From positions 1-25,916 of the forward strand of contig JAPWUT010000002.1 of NCBI GenBank assembly GCA_028275425.1: a stretch of 25,916 nt of DNA, written 5' to 3'. Positions 8,782-16,431 of the stretch are shown here, in pieces. Source of the stretch: Anaerolineae bacterium (GTDB lineage Bacteria; Chloroflexota; Anaerolineae; SpSt-600). The position numbers and the translations under genes are program-made. Below the pieces are notes generated by a model. It had not been told where the DNA came from. It ran no database searches and was given only the letters and a program-made list of their open reading frames with translations. Numbering within the stretch: position 1 is the stretch's first letter; every line of letters starts with the position of its first letter.

Positions 8782-8787
8782 TAGAAT
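8782..8787 (+). promoter_or_regulatory. possible extended -10 box for the plus-strand operon
   Basis: TGG-TAGAAT (8779-8787) fits an extended -10 element 30 bases before the ATG at 8818. No good -35 sits 16-18 bases upstream (TTGAAA at 8763 is too close), so the call rests on the -10 alone. Confidence 0.35.
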
Positions 8788-8817
8788 TTAGCCTAAGTTC
8801 GGCTTGGGAAGAGCATT

Positions 8818-10338
8818 ATGCTGAGGCTTTTTGCACTGGCCTTGGCCCTTTATACAGCAGTTTCTCTGACTGTGAAAGAGCCCGGCTACATGGATGCATG
8901 CTACTATTTTGCTGTGGCTGAAAACTTGGCCCAAGGTAATGGCTTGATGGAACCTTTCTTGTGGAATTACTTGGATTACCCCGACCGCTTGCCTCACCCC
9001 GCTTTCACCTATTGGATGCCTCTACCTTCTCTTCTTGCCTGGCCCTTCCTCAAACTTTTGGGGAAAAGTTACTTCGTAGCACGGCTGCCTTTCGTCATCC
9101 TGGCCTCTTTACTGCCAATTGTAAGCTATAAGGCCGCAGAACTCTTGCAAGAGACAACCTCAGGGCAAGGCAAGGCTATTCCAACATTGGCCGCTTTCCT
9201 CACTATCTTCTCCGGCTTCTACGTTGTCTATTGGCCTGCTACCGATGGTTTTGCTCCGTTCGCTTTGGCCGGAGGGCTTTGCCTCCTCCTCTTAGGCAAG
9301 CTTTTGGAAGACGGTTCCCCTCCCCTCGCTTTCTTAGCCGGTGTAGCCGCCGGCCTTGCCCACCTCACCCGAGCCGATGGCTTTCTGCTCATCCTGCCTG
9401 TGGTCTTCCTCTTGGCCCGCCCGCAGAAGCGCAGGCTTGCCTTATGCTTCCTCCTCGCTTACCTCATCCTGATAAGCCCATGGATTGCTCGCAACGTGGC
9501 ATCCCTGGGCGTTCCCCTTCCCACTTCCGGGACTAAGACCGTCTTCCTGACCAATTACGATGACTTGTTCTCGTATGGCAAAGAGCTTTCCTGGCGGAGT
9601 TACTTGGCTTGGGGTGCAAAGGCTATAGCTATGTCCAAGCTGAAGGCTGCATGGCTCAACCTCCAGACCGCCTTAGCTGTCTTCCTCATGGTCTTCTTGG
9701 CCTTACCCTTTGCCATTGGGTTCAAAAGGCTCTGCGCGCTTGATTTGCTCAAGCCTTTCTGGCTCTACGCTTTAGCCCTCTTTTTAACCATGACCTTGGT
9801 CTTCTCTTACCCCGGCCCCAGAGGAAGCTTTTTCCACTCCGGAGGCGCTCTCCTCCCCTTTACCACTTCCGTATCGGCCATTGGACTCAAGTTTTTGAGC
9901 GACTCTTGGGCCAAGAGGCGAAAGATTGCCCCGGAAGCTCTCTGGCGGCTGAACTACGCAGCGGCCATCTCTTTAGCCATTTTAGTGAGCCTCTTCGTTC
10001 TCTACCGAGCCTTAGGGCCAGGCCAATGGAACCAGCGAGGAGAAGTCTACAGGCAAGCCGAAGCCTGGCTCAGGCACAATTCATCCCCTGAAGCCATCGT
10101 GATGGTCAGCGACCCGCCCTGCTTCTACTACTACTCCCACCGGCCTTCCATCGTAATCCCCAACGGGGATGTGGAGACAGCCCTTAGGGTGGCCAAACGT
10201 TACGGGGCCTCATTCATGCTTTTGGAACCGGACCACCCCCGCCCCCTGGATTCCCTCTACCTCAACCCTCATGCCTCCGAAGGCCTGAAGCCTATCGCCA
10301 CCTTTGGAAAAGCCATCCTCTTCCGGATTGAGCCATGA
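8818..10338 (+). CDS. multi-span membrane glycosyltransferase, GT39/PMT-like
   Basis: 506 residues with about ten hydrophobic segments. The first outside loop carries the acidic residue expected in this superfamily (KEPGYMDACYYFAVAENLAQGNG). Next come HPAFTYWMPLPSLLAWPFLKLLG and VARLPFVILASLLPIVSYKAAELL, the arrangement found in PMT/ArnT-type lipid-linked sugar transferases. A soluble C-terminal domain of ~90 residues follows. It is not closely similar to the glycosyltransferase at 774-2411. Acceptor and sugar are unknown; mannose is plausible because manC lies in the divergent operon. ATG at 8818 has GGGAAG upstream. The stop overlaps the start of the TPR gene by 4 bases (ATGA), so the two are probably translated in coupled fashion. 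Confidence 0.85.
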   Translation: MLRLFALALALYTAVSLTVKEPGYMDACYYFAVAENLAQGNGLMEPFLWNYLDYPDRLPHPAFTYWMPLPSLLAWPFLKLLGKSYFVARLPFVILASLLPIVSYKAAELLQETTSGQGKAIPTLAAFLTIFSGFYVVYWPATDGFAPFALAGGLCLLLLGKLLEDGSPPLAFLAGVAAGLAHLTRADGFLLILPVVFLLARPQKRRLALCFLLAYLILISPWIARNVASLGVPLPTSGTKTVFLTNYDDLFSYGKELSWRSYLAWGAKAIAMSKLKAAWLNLQTALAVFLMVFLALPFAIGFKRLCALDLLKPFWLYALALFLTMTLVFSYPGPRGSFFHSGGALLPFTTSVSAIGLKFLSDSWAKRRKIAPEALWRLNYAAAISLAILVSLFVLYRALGPGQWNQRGEVYRQAEAWLRHNSSPEAIVMVSDPPCFYYYSHRPSIVIPNGDVETALRVAKRYGASFMLLEPDHPRPLDSLYLNPHASEGLKPIATFGKAILFRIEP

Positions 10339-11648
10339 GGCAATGGTTAAAATCCCTCCTCCTATTGCCCCTTGCCCTCATGCTGGCCTTGGGTTACCGT
10401 GAATGGGCCTTTGTGCTCCTACTATCCCGGTCTGGGGGCTTCCCCCTGGGTTTGGAAGCATTGGAGAAGGCGCGGGAGCTAAATCCTGCAAGCCCTAAGC
10501 CTTTGGTTTGGGAAGGGAGACTTTACCTAAGCCGCGGCCTTTACGATTACGCAGAGAAGGCCTTTTCCCTGGCAGTGGAAATGGGGGGCGGTGTAGAAGC
10601 ACTCATGGGGCTTGGGGATGCCCTCTTTGCCCGAGGGAAAAGGGAAGAGGCAATGGCCGCGTGGCACAAAGCCTTGGAGATTAGACCTTACGATCCGGCT
10701 CTGCACCGCCGAATCGGCCTTGCCCTCTTCAAGGAGGGGAGGTTCCACGCTGCAGCCTTCCACTTGCAAGAAGCCAATGACCCTTGCCTGCTGGCCTTGG
10801 TCCTTTTACCCATCAACCCACCTGAAGCGGCACGCTTGGCCGAAAATTGCCATGGTTTTGAGGGCTTGAAAAGCATCCTCTCCATTCCCGACAAGCCCCT
10901 GCGGCTCAGGGAGCTGGGCAAATTCTACACCGCTATGGGAGAGTACGGAGCAGCCAAAGCCGTTTTGGAAGAATCCCTTGCCCTTTGCCCTGAAAGCGCC
11001 GAAGGCTGGGCCTTCTTGGGCCATGCCCTTTCCCGCCTCGGCCTTGACCCCTCCCAAGCTTTTGCCAAATCCCTGGAGTTGGATTATACTTTCCCGGCAG
11101 GGCATTACTTTATGGGCTTGCACTTTTTAGCCCAGGGCAACTTGGAAGGGGCAAGGCAAGAACTCCTTTACGCCCTATCGCTTGAACCTTCAAACCCACA
11201 CTTTCAAGCGGCCCTGGCCGAGGTGGAAATCCGGAGGGGGAATTACGCAGAGGCCGAAGTTAGGCTCAAAAAAGCCGTTGAGTTGGCACCTGAGGAGCCG
11301 AGCTTCCGTCTCTACTTGGGAGAGCTGCAGATTGGCATCCTCATGAGGACCGACCAGGAAGCTTTGGAAAACATCCGTAAAGCGATAGAAGCTTCTCCTT
11401 CTGACCCTAAGGGCTGGGAACTGGCAGGGATTGCCTATTACTATGCAGGCCAAACGGCCTTGGCCGAACCCTATCTCAAAAAGGCCTTGGAGCTTTCCTC
11501 CGATTCACCTCGCGCCCTCTACTACCTTGGCCTTGTCTATTACCTTGAGGGACAAATGGACAAAGCTCGGCAGCTTTTCCGTCTGGTTCAAGAGGTAGCT
11601 CCGGCGAGCGTCTGGGCGCATAGAGCCTACTGGGCCGAAAGGAGGTAA
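10335..11648 (+). CDS. TPR-repeat protein with N-terminal membrane anchor
   Basis: 437 residues. Residues ~5-30 are hydrophobic (LLLLPLALMLALGYREWAFVLLL), a signal anchor or signal peptide. The rest is about ten tetratricopeptide repeats with the usual spacing of Gly/Ala/Pro, e.g. GDALFARGKREEAMAAWHKALEIRPYDP, LGLDPSQAFAKSLELD, AEVEIRRGNYAEAEVRLKKAVELAPEEP and AGIAYYYAGQTALAEPYLKKALELSSDSP. TPR arrays are protein-binding scaffolds with no catalytic activity. Coupling to the upstream membrane glycosyltransferase suggests a partner role in glycan or glycoprotein assembly at the outer face of the membrane, which is inference only. Confidence 0.88.
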   Translation: MRQWLKSLLLLPLALMLALGYREWAFVLLLSRSGGFPLGLEALEKARELNPASPKPLVWEGRLYLSRGLYDYAEKAFSLAVEMGGGVEALMGLGDALFARGKREEAMAAWHKALEIRPYDPALHRRIGLALFKEGRFHAAAFHLQEANDPCLLALVLLPINPPEAARLAENCHGFEGLKSILSIPDKPLRLRELGKFYTAMGEYGAAKAVLEESLALCPESAEGWAFLGHALSRLGLDPSQAFAKSLELDYTFPAGHYFMGLHFLAQGNLEGARQELLYALSLEPSNPHFQAALAEVEIRRGNYAEAEVRLKKAVELAPEEPSFRLYLGELQIGILMRTDQEALENIRKAIEASPSDPKGWELAGIAYYYAGQTALAEPYLKKALELSSDSPRALYYLGLVYYLEGQMDKARQLFRLVQEVAPASVWAHRAYWAERR

Positions 11649-11649
11649 A

Positions 11650-13110
11650 ATGGCTATAACCATAATCGGACTTGGGCCAGGTAAACCTGAGCTCATAACC
11701 AGAGAGGCATGGGAAATACTGCAAAGCGCTGGCGAAATCTACCTCCGAACCGCCAAACACCCCACAGTAGAATTCTTGCCCAAAGGCCTCAAAATCCACT
11801 CCTTTGACCATTTTTACGAGGAAAAAGGGACTTTTGATGAAGTCTACCGGGCCATAGCCGAGGAAATCGTAAGGCTTGGGGCCAGACCGGAAGGGGTGAT
11901 ATATGCTGTCCCCGGCCACCCCTTGGTTGGGGAAACTACTACCCGCCTCATCCTCAAGCTGGCCTCGGAAAGAGGGATTGAGGTAAGCGTTAAGGAAGGA
12001 GTAAGCTTCCTGGACTCCCTCTTCGTTGCCCTTGGCCTTGACCCCCTGGATGGCTTGCAGATAGTGGATGCCTCGGAGCTTGCCTCCCACCATTACCCCA
12101 AGCTTGACCCCGACCGGCCGGCAGTGGTAGGCCAGTTGTACGACCGCTTCCTGGCTTCGCAAGTCAAAATTGCCCTGATGGACGTTTACCCCGAAGAGCA
12201 CCCGGTAACCCTTGTGAGAGGGGCCGGGACCGTTTCCACCACAGTTCGCACTCTCCCCTTGTATGAACTTGACCGCCAAGAAGGCATTGATTACTTGACA
12301 TCCCTCTTCATCCCGCCCCTTCCTGAAGAAGGCTCCTTCATCTCCTTGCAGGAGGTTGTCGCCCACCTCCGCTCCCCGGAGGGTTGCCCGTGGGACCGCC
12401 AACAGACCCACAGAAGCATCCGGCCCTTCCTTCTGGAAGAAACTTACGAGGTTTTAGAAGCATTGGACCAGGGGGACGTGGCGAAGCTTAAGGAGGAGCT
12501 TGGTGACCTCTTGCTCCAGGTGTTCTTGCATGCCCAGATTGCCCTTGAAGAAGGGGAATTCCGGCCGACGGAAGTTGTAGCCGGCCTAATCCGCAAGCTC
12601 AAACGCCGCCATCCCCACGTCTTTGGCCAAGTTAAAGTCAAGGATGCGGAGGAGGTGATACAGAACTGGGAGAGGATAAAGCGGGAAGAAAAGGGGGAAG
12701 AAGAGCCAGGCTACTTGCTCAAGGGAGTTCCAAGAGCTCTCTGCGCCTTAGCCCAAGCCCAGGCTTACCAAAGGAAAGCCGCCCAAGTAGGCTTTGATTG
12801 GGAAAACGTGGAAGGAGTCTGGCAGAAACTGGAAGAAGAGCTTGGAGAGCTAAGGGCTGCTCAATCCCCGGAAGAAGTGGAAAAAGAGCTGGGGGATGTC
12901 CTATTCACCTTAGCCAACCTCGCCCGCTGGCTCAAAGTAGATGCGGAGAGTGCACTCCGCATGGCTAACGCCCGCTTCGCATCCCGGTTCAAGCAACTTG
13001 AGGATGGGGCGAAAGTTAAAGGCAAGAAACTTGAAGAATTGGAACCGGAAGAAATGGATGCCCTTTGGGAAAAAGCCAAAGCCTTGGAGGAGGAACAATG
13101 GAAGCCTTGA
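11650..13110 (+). CDS. mazG: tetrapyrrole-methylase / MazG nucleotide pyrophosphohydrolase fusion (YabN type)
   Basis: 486 residues with two parts. Residues 1-~230 are a SAM-dependent tetrapyrrole methylase-like domain (ITIIGLGPGKPELITREAWE, VIYAVPGHPLVGE). From ~245 a tandem MazG region follows: GCPWDRQQTHRSIRPFLLEETYEVLEAL, LKEELGDLLLQVFLHA, RRHPHVFG, then a second half with EELGELRAA and EKELGDVLFTLANLARW. MazG hydrolyses NTPs to NMP and PPi and cleans the nucleotide pool; the methylase half's role is poorly known, as in Bacillus YabN. The start has AGGAGG overlapping the end of the TPR gene. The stop lies inside the next gene, so the operon continues. Confidence 0.95.
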   Translation: MAITIIGLGPGKPELITREAWEILQSAGEIYLRTAKHPTVEFLPKGLKIHSFDHFYEEKGTFDEVYRAIAEEIVRLGARPEGVIYAVPGHPLVGETTTRLILKLASERGIEVSVKEGVSFLDSLFVALGLDPLDGLQIVDASELASHHYPKLDPDRPAVVGQLYDRFLASQVKIALMDVYPEEHPVTLVRGAGTVSTTVRTLPLYELDRQEGIDYLTSLFIPPLPEEGSFISLQEVVAHLRSPEGCPWDRQQTHRSIRPFLLEETYEVLEALDQGDVAKLKEELGDLLLQVFLHAQIALEEGEFRPTEVVAGLIRKLKRRHPHVFGQVKVKDAEEVIQNWERIKREEKGEEEPGYLLKGVPRALCALAQAQAYQRKAAQVGFDWENVEGVWQKLEEELGELRAAQSPEEVEKELGDVLFTLANLARWLKVDAESALRMANARFASRFKQLEDGAKVKGKKLEELEPEEMDALWEKAKALEEEQWKP

Positions 13111-13739
13111 TGAACGAAATAGCCGAAGCTCTTTACAACGGCGAAGCTGAGAGGGTCGCAGAGCTAACCCGCAGAGCCTTGGAGGAAGGCTTTTCCCCCG
13201 AGGAAATCCTCAATAGAGGCCTGATTGCCGGCATGGAGAGGGTGGGAAAAGATTTCCGAGATGGCATCCTCTTCGTGCCCGAAGTGCTAATTGCTGCCCA
13301 CGCTATGAAGGCAGGGATGCAGATACTGCGCCCTCTATTGACAGAATCTGCTATCTCCGGCCTCGGCACCTTCGTCATCGGCACCGTAAAGGGCGACCTC
13401 CACGACATTGGCAAGAACTTAGTGGCCATGATGATGGAAGGGGCAGGGTTCAAAGTGGTGGACCTTGGGGTTGACACGCCGCCGGAAAAGTTTGTGGAGG
13501 CGGTAAAAAGCCACAACCCTCAGATTTTAGGGATGTCGGCTTTACTGACCACGACCATGGTGGAGATGAGGAGGGTAATTGAAACCCTCAAGGAAGCCGG
13601 CCTGCGGGATAGGGTTAGAATCTTAGTAGGAGGGGCTCCGGTAACCCAGGAATACGCCGACGAAATCGGTGCCGATGGATATGCTCCCAATGCTTCATTG
13701 GCTGTGGAGAAAGCCAAGGAACTTTTGGGGCTTAAATAA
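13098..13739 (+). CDS. corrinoid (B12)-binding protein, MtbC/MtaC-like
   Basis: 213 residues from ATG 13098 (GGAGGAGG four bases upstream); ATG 13110 is also possible. The N-terminal helical cap is B12-binding domain 2 (residues 1-~85). It is followed by a Rossmann-like cobalamin domain with the DxHxxG motif at Asp100, His102 and Gly105 (GDLHDIGKN), then GFKVVDLGVDTPPEKFVEAV and VGGAPVTQEYADEIGADGYAPNA. Family members carry a methyl group on cobalt for one-carbon transfer between a substrate methyltransferase and an acceptor. No partner methyltransferase or activase is in the window. The gene starts inside the end of mazG and is followed 16 bases later by the DUF3842 gene. Confidence 0.93.
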   Translation: MEALMNEIAEALYNGEAERVAELTRRALEEGFSPEEILNRGLIAGMERVGKDFRDGILFVPEVLIAAHAMKAGMQILRPLLTESAISGLGTFVIGTVKGDLHDIGKNLVAMMMEGAGFKVVDLGVDTPPEKFVEAVKSHNPQILGMSALLTTTMVEMRRVIETLKEAGLRDRVRILVGGAPVTQEYADEIGADGYAPNASLAVEKAKELLGLK

Positions 13740-13755
13740 CGTGGGGGTTATAGCC

Positions 13756-14178
13756 ATGGTTATAGCGGTCATAGACGGGCTTGGAGGGGGGATTGGAGCC
13801 GAGATTGTGTCACGACTGCGGCAGGAATTGCCCTTGGAAGTGGAAATCATCGCCTTGGGCACTAATGCCATTGCTACCGAGAAGATGATGAAAGCTAAGG
13901 CCAACCGTGGAGCCACGGGGGAAAACGCCATCCGCATCTCAATCCGTGAAGCCGATTTCATCATAGCCCCGCTGAGCATCTTCATACCCCATTCCATGAT
14001 GGGGGAAGTGACTCCTGGGATAGCGGAGGCGGTAGCGCTGGCCCCCGGATACAAGCTCGTTCTGCCTATAACTCAACCCGGCTTTGAGATAATGGGCCTT
14101 GAATGGAGGCCAATCTCCAAGCAGATAAGCCAGGCCATCCAAATCATAAAAGAAAAAGCCGGGCTGCCGCTGGAGTAA
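13756..14178 (+). CDS. DUF3842 family protein
   Basis: 140 residues: MVIAVIDGLGGGIGAEIVSRLRQELP at the N-terminus, then IALGTNAIATEKMMKAKANRGATGENAI, then ADFIIAPLSIFIPHSMMGEVTPGIAEAVA and LPITQPGFEIMGLE. The opening resembles a nucleotide-binding loop (GLGGGIG). I recognise this as the conserved, uncharacterised DUF3842 family. The nearest ATG is at 13756; GTG at 13741 would add five residues. The position right behind the corrinoid protein suggests a link to corrinoid-dependent metabolism, but nothing in the sequence proves it. It is the last gene of the operon, ahead of the terminator at 14290-14328. Confidence 0.8.
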   Translation: MVIAVIDGLGGGIGAEIVSRLRQELPLEVEIIALGTNAIATEKMMKAKANRGATGENAIRISIREADFIIAPLSIFIPHSMMGEVTPGIAEAVALAPGYKLVLPITQPGFEIMGLEWRPISKQISQAIQIIKEKAGLPLE

Positions 14179-14234
14179 GGGAATCGTAAGGGAAACGTAA
14201 GGATTGCGTCAAGCAAAAAAGCGGCCTTTTGATT

Positions 14235-14328
14235 TATAATGAAAGTGGGGTGTAGGGGGCAAGGCCAGCAACCTGGATCTCCTCCTTAGCACAAAGTCGG
14301 GGGCGCAAAGCCCCCGGCTTTGTGTTTT
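14235..14328 (+). ncRNA. possible small RNA between the DUF3842 and aminotransferase genes
   Basis: The 155 bp gap 14179-14333 holds a perfect TATAAT at 14235-14240, then about 45 bases without an ORF, then the strong hairpin terminator. Transcription from that box would give an ~80 nt RNA. No good -35 lies 16-18 bases upstream and I recognise no RNA family; the stretch does not have the conserved SRP loop. This is a weak call. Confidence 0.25.
14290..14328. terminator. strong bidirectional intrinsic terminator between convergent genes
   Basis: CACAAAG and CTTTGTG flank CGGGGGC and GCCCCCG around a GCAAA loop, giving a stem of about 15 pairs. TTTT follows on the plus strand. It serves the DUF3842-ending operon on the plus strand. 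Because the stem is symmetrical and sits 6 bases beyond the aminotransferase stop, it probably also ends the minus-strand operon. Confidence 0.85.
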
Positions 14329-14333
14329 GGGGT

Positions 14334-15476
14334 TTATCTAAGCCCCACCATTGATTGTCCAGGCTTAATCGGCAATCCTTTGCTGCGGAGGAAATCCTCC
14401 ACTGCGAACAGGAATTCCAAAAGGAAAGGCTGGGTAGAAGCCTTGCCCATGTGCCCAATCCTTATAACCTTACCCTCAAATGGCCCAAGCCCGCCCGAAA
14501 CCAGTATGCCATAGTTCTTGGACAAGTACCCCATCAGCTCCTCGGCCGAAATGCCCTCAGGCATCTTGACGGCAGTGGCTATGGGGGAGGCCCACCGTTC
14601 CTCAACCAGCATGTCAAACCCAATGGCTTTAAGCCCTTGCCTTATGGCCTTAGCCGCCTTGCGGTAACGCTCAAAGTGGGCCTCAAGGCCTTCCTTCTCC
14701 AGGATGCGCTTCAAACTCTCCCGTAGGGCTACGATGTTATTCGTGGGCAGGGTCACGGGGTAAGGGTGCCAAGCGGCCCATTTTTCAGCATATTCCTTCC
14801 AAGTTTTAAGGTTGAGATACCAACCGTGAGGGCTTTCATTCCGCTTCACGTGCTCCCAAGCTTCTGGGCTTACGGAGATGAAAGCCAAGCCTGGGGGGCA
14901 TTCCAGGCATTTATTGGCCACGGTAATGCAAAAATCTATCCTCCATTCATCCACAGGAAGCGGGACCCCGCCGAGCGATGAGATGGCGTCCACGATGAGG
15001 AGCAAGCCCCTCTCTTTAGCCACTTCAGCCAACTCTTCAAGTGGGTTCATCACTGTGGTGGAGGTCTCGTGGTGGACAATGGCTACGCCTTTAGCTTCAG
15101 GGTGCTTGTGAAGCAGGCGACTCAAATCTTCCGGATCAAGGGGATGGCCCCATGGTGCTTCCAGCTTTATCACGTTGAGGCCCCAGAATTCGGCTATGGT
15201 GGCCATCCTCTCGCCGAAGAAGCCGTTTGTCCCCACTATCACGGCATCACCCGGGGAGAATGTGCTCCCGAAGGCCATATCAATGGCTGCTGAGCCTGCC
15301 GCTGGAACCATGAAGAGGTCGTTTTGGGTCTGAAAGACCTTCTTGAGCAGGTCAAGGGTTTCATTGTAAATTTCCATCCATTCAGGGCCATAGTGCCTTG
15401 GGGTAGGCCTGGCCATGGCCGCCAGGACTTCTTCGTCTACTTCGCATGGACCGGGGATAAAAAGCTTGTAGCGCAT
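14334..15476 (-). CDS. class V aminotransferase (alanine-glyoxylate / serine-pyruvate type)
   Basis: 380 residues, normal length. The N-terminus has the class signature FIPGPCEVDEEVLAAMARPTPRHYGPEW. Other PLP-site features are VPAAGSAAIDMAF, HHETSTTVMNPLEE, Asp163 in IVDAISSLGG, and the Schiff-base Lys189 in VANKCLECPPG. The C-terminal GGLGPFEGKVIRIGHMG is typical of alanine-glyoxylate or serine-glyoxylate aminotransferases. The enzyme moves an amino group between serine or alanine and glyoxylate or pyruvate; the exact pair cannot be told. ATG at 15476 has GGAGGA upstream. It follows the recombinase-like gene by 25 bases as the last gene of the PBP operon. Confidence 0.93.
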   Translation of the reverse strand: MRYKLFIPGPCEVDEEVLAAMARPTPRHYGPEWMEIYNETLDLLKKVFQTQNDLFMVPAAGSAAIDMAFGSTFSPGDAVIVGTNGFFGERMATIAEFWGLNVIKLEAPWGHPLDPEDLSRLLHKHPEAKGVAIVHHETSTTVMNPLEELAEVAKERGLLLIVDAISSLGGVPLPVDEWRIDFCITVANKCLECPPGLAFISVSPEAWEHVKRNESPHGWYLNLKTWKEYAEKWAAWHPYPVTLPTNNIVALRESLKRILEKEGLEAHFERYRKAAKAIRQGLKAIGFDMLVEERWASPIATAVKMPEGISAEELMGYLSKNYGILVSGGLGPFEGKVIRIGHMGKASTQPFLLEFLFAVEDFLRSKGLPIKPGQSMVGLR

Positions 15477-15501
15477 GGTTTTTCCTCCTCAATGATTGTT
15501 T

Positions 15502-16431
15502 CTACAAAGGCTTAGCCAGCTTTTCCAAGGCCTCCTTAAATTCTATCCACCTAATCCGGGAAAGACCGAGCTTGCGGCGCAAGTGCTCCGGTTCCATCCC
15601 GGCCTTGAAATCTTTCAAGGCCCTCGTCCACCGAAGCATTTCAAATGTCACGCTGCGGCTCAACCCCGCTTTCTGGGCTAATTCGTGGAGGACGTATTCC
15701 AAATTGCGGCCGGTGCACTCAAAGAGCTTGCCTTTCGGTTTGTATTGCTCAAGGTAGGCTTTGAAGGCAGGGATTATTTCCGGGGAAAGGGCAAGCTTGC
15801 GCTCCTTGTACTGCATCTTGGGATTGGAGTAGCGGATTAGAACTGCCGGAGAAGCGGGGTCGGAGAAGTCAAAGTCTACAGGGCGCAGGTTCAGGCATTC
15901 GCTCTTCTTCATCCCTGTGCTCAAAAGGAGTAGGAAGAGCAAAAGGGGCCTGTAATCGGGTTCGGGGCCGGAGGCCAAACGGTTGGCTGCGCTCTTAAGT
16001 GCTTCTATTTCTTCATCCGTCAGGACATCGGGGAGAGGAGGTTTGGCCGGTTTGTGGGGTATGGGTGCAGCTGGGTCCTCCGGTATTGCCCCGATTTTAC
16101 GGAGCCATCGGAAGAAAACTTTCAAAGTTGTGAGGCGCCGGGCATAGGATTTGGGTTTGCAGGGGGCGCCTCGCTTGTAGAGGAGGTAATCCAGGAAGCC
16201 CTTTAAATCCTGGGAGCTTATGGAGCCAATCGGCCTTTTATCCCCAAGGTAGCGGGTTAGGAGGCTTAGGTCCCAGAGGAAGGATTTCCTGGTGTTAAGG
16301 GTAAACCCTTCTCTTTCCATGTAGCCTTTGAAGGCTTCCACGGCTTCGGCAAGTGGTGTGCGGGCTTTCAGCTTCGCCTCTTCCAGGAGCGGGAGCTGCT
16401 TTGCCATGCCGTTTCTGGCCCTTTTACCCAT
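15502..16431 (-). CDS. tyrosine-recombinase-fold protein, catalytically degenerate
   Basis: 309 residues from ATG 16431 (ATG 16407 is equally possible; neither has a clear SD). Residues ~25-115 match the SAM-like core-binding domain of phage integrases and XerC/D; ~135-309 match the catalytic domain (LTDEEIEALK, LLLLSTGMKKSECLNL). By motif alignment with XerD most catalytic positions are changed: box I Arg is Lys175, the His of HxxR is Glu264, the second His is Leu290, and the Tyr position is Lys299 next to Phe298. The second Arg (Arg267) and the beta-strand Lys (Lys205) remain. The reading frame is intact and sits mid-operon, so this looks like a repurposed DNA-binding protein rather than a pseudogene. 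Function unknown. It overlaps the PBP gene. Confidence 0.8.
   Translation of the reverse strand: MGKRARNGMAKQLPLLEEAKLKARTPLAEAVEAFKGYMEREGFTLNTRKSFLWDLSLLTRYLGDKRPIGSISSQDLKGFLDYLLYKRGAPCKPKSYARRLTTLKVFFRWLRKIGAIPEDPAAPIPHKPAKPPLPDVLTDEEIEALKSAANRLASGPEPDYRPLLLFLLLLSTGMKKSECLNLRPVDFDFSDPASPAVLIRYSNPKMQYKERKLALSPEIIPAFKAYLEQYKPKGKLFECTGRNLEYVLHELAQKAGLSRSVTFEMLRWTRALKDFKAGMEPEHLRRKLGLSRIRWIEFKEALEKLAKPL

Noticed and set aside
8436..8921. 161-codon plus-strand frame across the divergent gap
   Set aside because: It covers the dprA start, its promoter, the repeat copy and the start of the next gene.
11476..12411. 311-codon open frame on the minus strand
   Set aside because: It lies wholly opposite the TPR and MazG genes, which have clear families, and its product has no recognisable domain.
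14179..14333. SRP RNA or cobalamin riboswitch near the corrinoid gene
   Set aside because: The conserved SRP loop (GGAAGG...AGCA) and B12-box sequences are absent; only a terminator and a -10 box are visible.
15502..16431. Active integrase of a mobile element or phage
   Set aside because: Catalytic residues are replaced, there is no attachment-site repeat at the tRNAs or nearby genes, and the neighbours are housekeeping genes.
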